A stretch of DNA of 64,000 nt, taken from assembly GCF_048569485.1 (NCBI RefSeq), contig NC_134357.1, forward strand, positions 334,728,742 to 334,792,741, in the 5' to 3' direction. Each line of letters opens with the position of its first letter. The first letter of the stretch is position 1. This document shows positions 35,436 through 45,445 of the stretch, in pieces. The notes under the pieces are model-generated. The model was not told where the DNA came from, ran no database searches, and saw nothing but the letters and a program-made list of their open reading frames with translations. The DNA is from Anomaloglossus baeobatrachus (Eukaryota > Chordata > Amphibia > Anura > Aromobatidae). Position numbers and translations under genes: made by a program.

Positions 35436-36620
35436 TAAGGCCTAGGACACACAGCAAGTAAAACGGGCCATGTGCAATGCGATAAAAAAAATTGCATTCC
35501 ACTCGTACCCCGGTTACTCTATGCGGCTGTTCCGATCTGCAATTTTTGTTTTCAGCCCTAATCGGACCAAGAAAACAATTGCAGCATGCTGCGGGTGTAA
35601 TCTGATCTATATCTACTTGCACTCATACAAGTCTATGAGTATGAGTGAAACATTGCAGTACACTCGGATGACACCAGAGTGCAGTGCGATAATCGCTTTA
35701 GCTGGTAATGGAGGAGATGGGGAGATTAGTCCCCCCCTCTACTCCACAGCTGTGCTCCAATCGAAGGATTGGATCACAGTTGCATGACACTTGGCTAAAG
35801 GCCCCGTCACACTAAGCAACATCGCTAGCAACATCGCTGCTAACGAACAACTTTTGTGATGTTGCTAGCGATGTTGCTGTGTGTGACATCCAGCAACAAC
35901 CTGGCCCCTGCTGTGAGGTCGTTGGTTGTTGCTGAATGTCCTGGGCCATTTTTTAGTTGTTGCTGTCCTGCTGTGAAGCACAGATCGCTGTGTGTGACAG
36001 CAAGACAGCAACAACTAATGTGCAGGCAGCAGGAGCCGGCTTCTGCTGAGGCTGGTAACCAATGTAAACATCGGGTAACCAAGAAGCCCTGTCCTTGGTT
36101 ACCCGATATTTACCTTTGATACCAGCCTCAGCCGCTCTCACTGTCAGTGCCGGCTCCTGCTCTGTGCACATGTAGCTGCAGGACACATCGGGTTAATTAA
36201 CCCGATGTGTGCTGTAGCCAGGAGAGCAAGGAGCCAGCGCTAAGCATTGTGCGCGGCTCCCTGCTCTGTGCACATGTAGCTGCAGCACACATCGGGTAAT
36301 TAACCCCATGTGTGCTGTACTAGGAGAGCAAGGAGCCAGCGCTCAGTGTGCGCTGCTCCCTGCTCTCTGCACGTGTGGCTGGTCACTGGTTGCTGGTTAG
36401 CTCACCAGCAACTCGTGTAGTGACGCTCCAGCGATCCCTGCCAGGTCAGGTTGCTGGTGGGATCGCTGGAGCGTCAAAGTGTGACATCTCACCAGCAACC
36501 TCCTAGCAACTTACCAGCGATCCCTATCGTTGTTGGGATCGCTGGTAAGTTGCTTAGTGTGACTGGACCTTTAGGCTCACAGCAGAGGGTCATTAGCATA
36601 TCGTAGATGCTTGTGTCCCA
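35436..36620. mobile_element. MITE (family of 42,955 and 44,115) split by another TIR element
   Basis: The left part (aaggcctaggacacacag ... ggaggagatggggagatta ... gttgcatgacacttggct) and the right part (ctcacagcagagggtcatta, gcatatcg) align in order with the uninterrupted copy at 42,955-43,427. Between them stands 35,798-36,572. Confidence 0.65.
35798..36572. mobile_element. TIR element, ends AAGGCCCCGTCACAC / GTGTGACTGGACCTT
   Basis: Inverted ends of more than 20 bp are followed inward by gcaacatcgctagcaacatc-type repeats. The inner core has the palindromic pair catcgggtaaccaagaagcc / ccttggttacccgatatt, shared with the element at 41,806. Confidence 0.75.
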
Positions 36621-37660
36621 GTATCCAGTTTGCCTTTTGATAACCTCTGCCTGTGGTTAATAATTTGTTTGCTGATTATCCACCTCTTTGCCTTTCAGCA
36701 TCTGCTGATAACATACAACTCTGCCATTAACCATTTCTGGGCTGACTATAAATCTACAGTTTTGGTGTATATTCACACTTCTAGCCATATGCCTTTTGTT
36801 GTTTCCGGCTTCGCTTCTCTACCTGTTTCCAAGCTGTACTGGTTTTCGCTGATTCATGTGCCGTCCGGCATGTCCTAATCAATGTGCCATCGACTGCAGT
36901 CCGTTCTGCTGTATTGCTCACCCTGACATAGGGTTTAGAGAATCCAGCTCACCAAGTGAGCCCCCCTTGAGTGATAGCTGTAGCATCCAACCAGGAGTTA
37001 CGGTATATTAGTAATGCTTTTTCTTACTAGAACTCTTGATATGTAGCCATTTGACACCTGGTGTCGCCTATTGTCTGTCACATGGTTATCTTGTGTCTGT
37101 AGTAGGCTATACTGTTTTCAGTAAAGTTGGCTATATATGTCAGACTGACTTCAGCTGGGATTTTATGTGAAAAGATATCTACTATATATTTTTAAACTAA
37201 TTAAAGCAACATACTGATAATAATTATGGTTATATTTTATATCTGACAGTAGATATTTCATTCATGATTTTCAGTACATGATTATAGAGGCAGTGATCTT
37301 GCCTGAGCTGCTGTTAGCAGCATTCAACTATCCATATAGAGTGTAAAAAAAAAAAAGTTCATTGGGATGTGAGCCGTGTCCATCCCCAAATTCGTAAAAA
37401 AATATATTTAAAATTAAAACCTGATTTTAACAATAGGTAATTTTCTTATGATACATTCCTATTGTTCCTATATGTAGATTTTCAAAGTCTAATTGTTTTG
37501 CTTATATTTTTTGTAAGAGGCAGCTCTACATAAATGAAAAAGTAGTAATTGTATAGTAACATGAAAACTAGACTCAACTTCTCAGAGCTACTGAGCACTT
37601 TTGTGTGTGCCTGCCTGTATACACCAGCTCATATGCATTGTCCTTAAAGACCCCATTCGT
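36621..37660. other. Intergenic, no feature recognised
   Basis: AT-rich, with A runs near 37,345-37,400; no exon, RNA gene or repeat end seen. Confidence 0.5.
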
Positions 37661-37666
37661 ATTACG

Positions 37667-37893
37667 CTGGTTTCACATCAGCGGTATTCTGCCGCACTCG
37701 CCGATCCGGCCCAAGGACAGTACAGTACATTAAAGTTCACTGGCAAGCTCCGGGCACATGCGGTCATGTGACCGGAGCATATGACAGCATGTGACCGGGG
37801 CTTGCCGCACTGTCTGTGAACTGTATTGTACTGTACTGCCCTTATGCCGGATCCGGCAGTGCGGCACTATACCGCTGATGTGTTTGTGCCCTT
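37667..37893. mobile_element. Palindromic MITE
   Basis: tttcacatcagcggta at the left and taccgctgatgtgtttg at the right are inverted; inside, ggacagtacagtacattaa and gtattgtactgtactgcc, and gcaagctccgg and ccggggcttgc, mirror each other. Confidence 0.75.
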
Positions 37894-38639
37894 AGATGAC
37901 TGTTGGCCGAACTATAATAGGAGCATTAATTCAGCAGAGTGCTTCTGTGTTCTCTATGAGAGAGCCGCTAAGAGATGTTTGTCGACATCTTATCTTCAGG
38001 AGACAATATGATCATTGGTCTGGAATTGGACCTAAAAATAAATAAAATAAACTGTCTGGGCTCCCATACACATTAGACTGTCCTGCAAACTTGAAAATAT
38101 CAGAGGGTTCAGCCGACATTAACCTGAGTATTGGAAGACTTTATTCATTAATGTTATTGTGCAAGGATAAATAAAATAATGTAGACTCTCCCATTGGATT
38201 AGCGTGCTCTTAAAGTCCATAACTTTACTGTAAGAAAAGTTTAAAGGGGTATTCTAAGTGTGGAAGTATTTATCACCTATTCACTGTGCTATGGAATAAC
38301 ATTCTGGCCAATATTTTGTTTATTTTCCCATTGTGAAATATTATAAAATGAGAACGCTTCTGTAAATATAAAAAATAAATGTAATGTACCATTAGTACAT
38401 AAAAATAATGCAGGTTGATTAGGACCTTACATGTCTCTTGCATCCCCAGTGTTAGATAGAGGTATGCCCTAATTTTGTGATGCAGCTCCTCACTCACTAG
38501 ATGTCATAGCGACTTCAGACTCTGTTCACATTGCAGAGTCTGGCAGGCAACCTGATGCTTCTTAGTTGCTCAGCTAGAGTTAGGCCGACTGGTGCTTACT
38601 GGTCATCGGTATAGCAGGAGTTAATTCCTGCTGGTTGGT

Positions 38640-39166
38640 GAATTGCTGCTGGGGTCACAGGTTGCTGATTGACTATCACAGCCACCTCTGCCATATAAAA
38701 GATGGTGGAACTTAGCCTCACATGCAAATTATAGCTCTAGCTTTTGCTCCAGCAATACAGGTCCTTCTGTGTGGTGATAAAGTGTGGTGAACAGTTGTAG
38801 GCTATTGGGTGTGTGGTGGAAATATTCTTGTCGTTTGTTTATTTCCTCCCTGTACTTTGTTTTTTCCTGAACATTTATTCTCTTCTCCCCAGTGTGTGTA
38901 CAGGCAGTGAGTTTGAGCTTTGGTTTTCCTGTCTGTTGTTTCTTTTGTGGGGGTTCATTTCTCCTGTCTCGGCCCTCCCATGGGGGGGGAGGGAGGGGGT
39001 ATTAGACCAGGACTACACAAGAGTCAGGGCTACGTTGGTGGTCCAGATCTCGCCACCATCAAGCGTACCTCTGGCAGGAGGGACAGCATAGTATCCCTAG
39101 TCTGAGGGCCAGTCTAGACACCCCAACTCCTGTTTTTTGTGTCATACCCGTGACAGATTTAGAGTC
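38640..39166 (+). mobile_element. LTR-like remnant, fossil
   Basis: The block ending tcgccaccatc, aagcgtacctctggcagg and gtcatacccgtgacag resembles amphibian gypsy-type LTR/leader sequence. No coding, no confirmed ends; old and incomplete. Confidence 0.35.
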
Positions 39167-40370
39167 AATAATGAGTTCATGATTATCCATTTTCTTTTTG
39201 AAAGCCAATATACTACTGAAGTGACAAAGTGCCAAGATCTGCTCTCATTAGGACATAAGAAAATCCGGAGAAAGTTATCCCAATAGTCTGAGTTTAATTT
39301 CAAGTGGATTTTCTGCTGACTTTGTGGCTATATTTATTACCTAGGAACACTGGGTGCTGAATCCGACCAGAACATAGACCGCTTGCAGCATACAAATTCT
39401 CAGTGGTTTCTTTGACCTGTTCACACATTGTGGTCATTATGTAGGTTTTGTGGTATATTATGGTAGCCACAGATCTGTTCCAGCTGCATCTGTGTGTATA
39501 GGAGTAGCATCGTCCTGTATGATGGCTAGCTTTTCGCTGCCTCCTTGCTCTCCTCTACTCACACTGTTTTATCTCAAATTAATATTATTACACATGCCCT
39601 TCAAATGATTGATACTCAGAATAAGGAAGAAGTCACATGTCACACTGACTTTGTTTTTATTGGCTATAGAGCAGTGATCACGGTGCACAGGGAGGAGGAG
39701 GGACTGGGGGAGAGCACAGCATTGCAGTGGATCAGGCCTCCCCCTGTGCGACGTTAAAACCTTTTAACACACATGGCTCAGCTTTGCCCCCAACTAGCTA
39801 GGACATCTGACTCCACAGCTGGCAACAAATGGGTTAATTGTGCAGAAAGTCCTACTAGCGGGTGTCCAAAGAGCAAGAGTCTAAGAGTATTTGAAAATTT
39901 CAATCGCCTTTCATTTCCATATTACTAGCTGTGTAGAACAGAAAATCATACTAAACGGGACCAGGGTTAAACATTGTATTATCAGAACAGACTCCACTGC
40001 TGCAATTCTATCTAATGTGACAATTCGACTGCAGATTATCAGAACACAATCGTACAGCGCTAAGTATCTATATGAGAGATTTCCTGGCTGAAATATATCA
40101 GGTTTCTAATGCGTATAACAAATGATGAGTTTATGAAGAATTATTAACCCCATTGTTGCTGGAGCACCCTTAAGAATGTTGAGGGATTCCCTTCGGTGAA
40201 ATCTTCAATTATTACAAAGCACAAATTTCCTAACTGCGCAGATCAAATTGACTCTGCAGATGCCACATGCATTCTAGTCACGCATTGCTAGGCATGCTTC
40301 TCAGAAGAGGAGCTGTCGTAGAGCGGATGCACAAGAAGGAAGTGTCCCATAGTCATCTTCACAAGAGATG
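39167..40370 (-). other. Sequence downstream of the EPB41L1 stop, possible 3' UTR
   Basis: If the exon at 40,371-40,475 is terminal, this is its 3' UTR and flank. AATAAA on the minus strand at 39,656-39,661 is a possible poly(A) signal. No repeat was recognised here, unlike the neighbouring intervals, which fits UTR sequence but does not prove it. Confidence 0.35.
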
Positions 40371-40475
40371 TTACTCTGCTCCCAGGAAGGTGACAAGTCT
40401 TTCATTGTCAGGGAATGCTGTCAGCATGGTTTCAGAGGCCTCCTGCGGATTTTGAGGCTTTGCAGCTGGCTTGAG
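40371..40475 (-). CDS. EPB41L1: Probable terminal coding exon of EPB41L1, 34-residue tail
   Basis: Upstream on the minus strand is a long pyrimidine tract (gtcctcccttccctg) followed by atcttacag, then CTCAAGCCA at 40,475. The frame (phase 0) stays open for 34 codons, LKPAAKPQNPQEASETM then LTAFPDNERLVTFLGAE, and stops at TAA 40,373-40,371. Mammalian EPB41L1 as recalled ends only two residues after this junction, so this tail would be a lineage-specific or alternative C terminus; the inner NPQEAS resembles the human KKPQES end. The acceptor is strong, but an alternative short terminal exon farther downstream (lower coordinates) cannot be excluded. Confidence 0.5.
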   Translation of the reverse strand, partial: LKPAAKPQNPQEASETMLTAFPDNERLVTFLGAE

Positions 40476-40661
40476 CTGTAAGATCAGGGAAGGGAGGACA
40501 GTCTTTATTTATGAGACAGGGGTAGAGACAGGGAGATGGAAGGGAGGATTCATATCCAAAATCCATGGTCAAGATTGCTAGAGGATGAAAAAAAGATATT
40601 GTAATATACATTATTTTCATGCATCTTAGCCACCTCTCTGTAAAAAAGTAAAGCACTCTAC

Positions 40662-40778
40662 CTGCTGTTTCTCGCCAGGCTCCTCGGGAGAAGGTTCTGT
40701 TTCACAGTATACCACCGCCTTGGTGACCAACATATCTGGGTGTTGCAGTTTTGCCTCTTTAATAGCCATAGCAAGGGC
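40662..40778 (-). CDS. EPB41L1: EPB41L1 exon, core of C-terminal domain, 39 codons
   Basis: The acceptor ctgtcattctag precedes GCCCTTGCT at 40,778; the donor CAGCAG|gtagag follows 40,662. It is 117 nt, phase 0 to phase 0. The peptide reads [20 protein letters not shown] then [19 protein letters not shown]. As recalled, human EPB41L1 has [39 protein letters not shown] and then ends ES, so the exon end falls exactly where the last two human residues follow. A palindromic MITE begins only 73 bp upstream of its acceptor. Confidence 0.95.
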
Positions 40779-40851
40779 CTAGAATGACAGAGGTTTAGGA
40801 TAATGGTGTTCAGATGATTTTTTTTTTATGCCTGTTTCACATACATTTTTG

Positions 40852-41448
40852 TTAAAGGGAACCAACCACCAGGATTTTGGTATATAATCTAAAGCCAATG
40901 CTATACTGGCACTATCAGGCTGATTCTATACATACCTGTAGTGGTCAGCTCGGATGTTTAGGTTTTGAAATCCAAGAAAGTGAAGTTTGTAAAATGAGCA
41001 GCTTCTTGAGTGACAGCAGCTGAGGATCAGATATATTCATAGTTATCCCCTGTTAGAATTAGCATAAGCATTATACAAACGACTCACTTTGTCTGTGGAA
41101 GGACCTGTGGTGAGGTCATAGCCATGTGACCTGGTATCCAGCTTTGGTGGCTGAGGCCCCGCCCCTTCTGGTCACATGGGTATGACCTCACACAGGTCCT
41201 GCTAGACAAAGTGAATCGTTTGTATAATGCTTATGGTAATGGAGGAGGAGATAACTATGAATAAATTATCTGCTCCAGTGCAGCTGTCACTCAAGAAGCT
41301 GGTGATTTTATAAACTTCACTTTCTTGGATTTCAAAACCTAAACATCCGAGCTGACCACTACAGGTATGTCTAGAATCAGCCTGATAGTGCCAGTATAGA
41401 ACTGGCTTTAGCTTATATACGAAAATCCTGGTGATTGGTTCCCTTTAA
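40852..41448. mobile_element. TTAA-bounded palindromic MITE, about 200-bp TIRs
   Basis: TTAAAGGGAACCAACCACC at the left and GGTGATTGGTTCCCTTTAA at the right; the inverse similarity continues inward for about 200 bp (ctgatagtgccagtat, aaatccaagaaagtgaag, cagcttcttgagtgac). It is T2/Kolobok-like and lies in the intron before the C-terminal-domain exon. Confidence 0.85.
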
Positions 41449-41805
41449 GTTTTAAATGCTTGTTAAACCCCATGCATTTCATTAGCCGTGGTGATGATTT
41501 TTATTTTGCTTCTAGATTTGCAAAATTCATTTTTTCTGGTATTTTTTGATTCCTATAGAGAAGCCATTAATAGGACACAAGCCGCAGAGCTCATTCATTG
41601 TCTGCAATACTGTCGACCTGATGTCACCGCAGCCACCAAACAGAAGCAAGGCAACCACAAAAACACAGCGTTAGACCTAAAGCACACTGTTTTATTACAC
41701 CTAAATAGGTCTGCTGTCAGATTACTAGAGGTTGGAAACCTCTAACAATAATTTTCATTGTTTGCCATGTTATAGATAAAGCAAAATCTGCAGCCCAGTT
41801 AGGAT

Positions 41806-42523
41806 AAAGGTGGTGTCACACATAGCGACGACGACAACGACGTCGCTGCTAAGTCACCATTTTCTGTGACGTAGCAGGGACGTCCCGTCACTGTGTGTGA
41901 CATCCAGCAACAACCTGGCCCCTGCTGTGAGGTCGCCGATCGTTGCTGAATGTCCTCCTTCATTTTTTGGACATTGCTCTCCCGCTGTGAAGCACACATC
42001 GCTGTGTGTGACAGCGAGAGAGTGACGAACTGAAGCGAGCAGGGAGTCGGCGTCTGGCAGCCTGCGCTAAGCTGTAACCACGGTAAACATCGGGTAACCA
42101 AGAAGCCCTTTCCTTGGTTACCCGATATTTACCTTAGTTACTAGCCTCCGCCGCTCTCATGCTGTCAGTGCCAGTTCCCTGCACACATAGCTGGAGTACA
42201 CATCGGGTAATTAACCCGATGTGTACTCTGGCTAGGAGTGCAGGGAACAGGGAGCCGGCACTGGCAGCGTGAGAGCCGGGACGGACGCTAGTAACTAAGG
42301 TAAATATCGGGTAACCAAGAGAAGTGCTTTCCTTGGTTACCCGATATTTACCTTAGTTATGCTTCCACGCGTCGCTGCTAGGTGGGGGCTGGTCACTGGT
42401 CGCTGGTGAGATCTGCCTGTTTGACAGCTCACCAGCGACCATGTAACGGCGCAGCAGCGATCCTGATAAGGTCAGATCGCTGGTCGCAATCGCTGCTGCG
42501 TAGCTATTTGTGACACCACCTTT
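41806..42523. mobile_element. TIR element, ends AAGGTGGTGTCACACATAG
   Basis: The right end tatttgtgacaccacctt is the inverse of the left. The core contains several inverted blocks around catcgggtaaccaagaa / ttggttacccgatattt and catcgggtaattaacccga, as in the element at 35,798. Intronic. Confidence 0.8.
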
Positions 42524-42658
42524 ACTGTCACTGTTTTTATAATCTATTTAAGGTGCCCATTCTCTTTAACAGTCAATTGAATGCTCGTTCACCCGAAAGC
42601 TCTCTCTACCAACCCCTCAGTACACAAGCTGGAAGGGCAAAAGTCTTTAATTTTAACA

Positions 42659-43542
42659 TTAAAGAGAATTTGCCAGCAGGTTTTTGCTACTTCATCTGAC
42701 TACAACAGATAAAGGGATTCTGAATCCAATGATGTATCACATAGATCACTGGGTGCAGCCAATCTGACACTATCAAAGAATTGAGTTTTAAGCATTTAGC
42801 TGAGCTGGGAGAGCTATCCCCGACCACACCAGGCTCTCAACAGAGATTGTGCATTGACTGTGAGGTGTCAGGCAGAGTAGGGGGTGTATCAAGACTGCTG
42901 TGCAAGTGAGTTTCTAATCCTGTAATGTTACTCACAGAGTAATAAAGCCTTTCGTTTAGGGTATGCTCACACAAGCGTGAAAATCGGACGAGTGCAATGC
43001 GAGAAAATCTCGCATTGCACTCTAACCAATGTTAGGCAATGAGGGCGAGCAGTTGGACAGCTTTATCGCATCCAGATTCTGGATGCGAGAAAAGTGGGAG
43101 CATGCTGCGATTTTCTGCTACAGCCGTATCTCTCACACCCATTCAAGTGAATGGATGCGGAGATACATCGGACTGCACTCGGATGTTATCCCAGTGAAGC
43201 GCGATATACGCACAGGCTGACAATGGAGGAGATGGGAGGATTAACCCCTCCCTCTCCTCCGCAGCGCCTGCACTCAGCTTCACAGCTGTGACCCGATCGC
43301 AAGATCGGGTTACAGCCGCATGACACTCGGACCACGCTCGCAGCAGAGCCTGAGGCGGGGGTCATTAGCATATCGCATCCGATGCTCTTGCATCGGATGC
43401 CATACGCTCGTGCGAGTCCAGCCTTAAGTAAACAATTGAACACACACTGATAAGAGAAGCAAGGTTACTTTGTTTTTTTTAACCCTTACATGATGCTGTC
43501 CTGAGCTTACATGGCAAAAACCTGCCGACAGATTCCCTTTAA
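42659..43542. mobile_element. T2/Kolobok-like MITE, host of a nested MITE
   Basis: Starts TTAAAGAGAATTTGCCAGC and ends cctgccgacagattcccTTTAA, the same ends as at 597-962. It is split at 42,955-43,427 by another element. Confidence 0.75.
42955..43427. mobile_element. Nested MITE, GCGAGTGC-type, TTAA-like borders
   Basis: Left (TTTA)GGGTATGCTCACACAAGCG, right CGCTCGTGCGAGTCCAGCC(TTAA). The interior holds aatgcgagaaaatctcgcatt, a perfect small palindrome, and ccgatcgcaagatcgggt. Related to 35,436 and 44,115. Confidence 0.75.
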
Positions 43543-43832
43543 TAAGGCTTGGGCAAAAAGGTATGACTGGTGCCCTATAGAAACCTCATTTGTGTGCACG
43601 TTTCATACCAGCAACCACCCCCTCCATGAAATGATAGGCTGTTAGTGGTTGTCTCATTGGAATTCTGCTCATATGTTACCCCCACCTTTATCATAGGGGG
43701 CCCACTGCATTCTCCGTGTGTATTTGCTACTTGACCCTTCTTCGCTAAAATCTTTTTCTGGTGGGGTTTTTTTTCCTCAAAAAGGTATGCTATAACATTG
43801 CTGTTTTCTGAGCTGTCAGATTATGCACTAAC

Positions 43833-43913
43833 CTGTTCTTGATCCACATCTTCATCTCCAGTAATAATTATTCGCTTCTCTATCCTTGTTTCCGAAAATC
43901 CACCCTTTACCGT
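43833..43913 (-). CDS. EPB41L1: EPB41L1 exon, start of C-terminal domain, 27 codons
   Basis: The acceptor atactcaaacag precedes ACGGTAAAG at 43,913; the donor GAACAG|gttagt follows 43,833. It is 81 nt, phase 0 to phase 0. It encodes [17 protein letters not shown] followed by [10 protein letters not shown], essentially invariant in the C-terminal domain of 4.1 proteins. This domain binds membrane partners such as glutamate receptor subunits and the IP3 receptor in mammals (family knowledge). Confidence 0.96.
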
Positions 43914-44114
43914 CTGTTTGAGTATATTGGAAAAAGAAATGAGTGAAATCAACTGTACTAGAAAAGAGCAGGGTAAGAACAGCTATCTAATTGATTAAAT
44001 ATATTAATTTTCTAGGCAATTCATTACACGCGCTATTCCATATATACAACATATGCTCCCCTATTTATGCACATAGTCAAGAGTCGCAATACTCTATAGA
44101 GAAAAAAAACTAGT

Positions 44115-44599
44115 ATTAGGCCTAGGACACACGGTGAGAAAAACGGTGTGAGTGGAATGCGATGATAAAAAAAAAAAAAAAAAAAAAATCGCATTCCACT
44201 CAAACCAATATTACTCTATGGGGCAGCTCCCATGAGCTATTATTTTCTCAGTTCTAATCGGACCAAGAAAACAGTCGCAGCATACTGCGAGTGTAATGCG
44301 ATCCTGTTCCACTCACTCCCATGCAAGTCTATGGGGCAAGAAAAACATTGCACTGCTCTCGCGTTACACCAGTGTAATGCGAGTGCAGAGCCAGAATCGC
44401 AATAGCCGGCAACGGAGGAGATAGGGAGATAAATCCCTCCCCTCCACAGCGTTGGCCACCCTGTGCAGCTGTGGTCTGATCGCACGATCGAACCACAGTC
44501 GTATGACCCTCTCATGACACTCGGCTCCCGCTGTGCTGCGAGCGTGTGCCGAGTGTCATGTGAGGACACGCAGTAATCCCCGTATGGCCCCAGCCTTAA
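44115..44599. mobile_element. MITE of the same family as 42,955
   Basis: Begins aggcctaggacacacggtg and ends ccccagccttaa; shares ggaggagatagggagataaa and gatcgcacgatcgaacc with its relatives. Contains an A run of 24 at about 44,166-44,189. Intronic. Confidence 0.7.
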
Positions 44600-45182
44600 A
44601 GTACAATAAGGCTTGATCAACAGCTGTAGGCCTTATCTAGCTAGAACCTGTAATTCTCTGAATGGCAATTTCAATAAAATTTTACCTAATTATGAATACT
44701 CCAGGCTTTGTAGGATATTAAAGTGAATAAGTTAGCTATAGGGGCCCATTGTAAAGAAACACAGTGCAGCGTACGTTTTTTTCAGGTATGCTGTATATTC
44801 ACATATACCAGGAAAAGCCCAAAAGGACACTCTTTTGCCATCCATCAGGTGAAACTAGCCATTTCTTTATACTTAATGTGGACCCCAAGAGCTTTTCTGA
44901 TCAGGTCTGACCAGGGCCTAAGATACAAAACTGGTTTTGTATCCGCTGAGTTATCCACTCAATGCAAGGTATGATAATATGCCTGTAATGCCCAGCTACT
45001 GTTTTAGCAATATGGGTCTAAAATATGATAAATTCTTATGTTCATCAGTCCCAGGAACTAGCCAGGACCAGTAAGAATAATAACAAAGAAAAACAAAGTA
45101 TTAATCACCTAATAATTCTACCAATTTAAAAGTACTAAATAATTTAATTAGTAATAAAATATATTGTCTGATCTGTCCTCAC

Positions 45183-45257
45183 CTTTGTCACATGGGTAGT
45201 TGTGGATGATGACAATGTTTCTGCTGTGCCGTGGGTAATATTTGAAGTATGGGAAAC
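45183..45257 (-). CDS. EPB41L1: EPB41L1 exon, 25 codons, TAETLSSSTTTHVTK
   Basis: The acceptor ttgttccctag precedes GTTTCCCAT at 45,257; the donor ACAAAG|gtgagg follows 45,183. It is 75 nt, phase 0 to phase 0. The peptide ends GTAETLSSSTTTHVTK; human EPB41L1 as recalled has GATAETLSTSTTTHVTK immediately before the C-terminal domain. It joins in frame to the TVKGGF exon. Confidence 0.92.
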
Positions 45258-45340
45258 CTAGGGAACAAATTATATACTTGGTAATAGATTTCAATATATT
45301 ATGACCATCTGAACATATTTAGCCTTCTTGTATAACTTAC

Positions 45341-45445
45341 ATGTTGCGTACGTGCCACATCTGCTTGTAGAGGTTGGGCGCTCTCAGCAGATGCTACGGC
45401 TTTTGTCAAATCTCCCCCACCGAGGTCTGTCCTGCTCTCCTCAGC
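45341..45445 (-). CDS. EPB41L1: EPB41L1 exon, 35 codons, linker before the C-terminal domain
   Basis: The acceptor is ttgactgtactgcag before GCTGAGGAG (45,445). The donor is the near-consensus CAACAT|gtaagt after 45,341. It is 105 nt, phase 0 to phase 0. The peptide begins AEESRTDLGGGDLTKAV and ends QADVARTQH. It lies only 83 nt upstream of the next exon, which carries the recognisable THVTK segment. I see no clear counterpart in human EPB41L1; it sits where the TETISTTMEN...SLSPI region would be expected. The strong splice signals and tight spacing support it. Confidence 0.75.

Noticed and set aside
42657-43542. CRISPR-like or bacterial inverted-repeat structures
   Set aside because: The repeats are eukaryotic MITE ends with TTAA targets; there are no regularly spaced direct repeats with unique spacers anywhere in the window.
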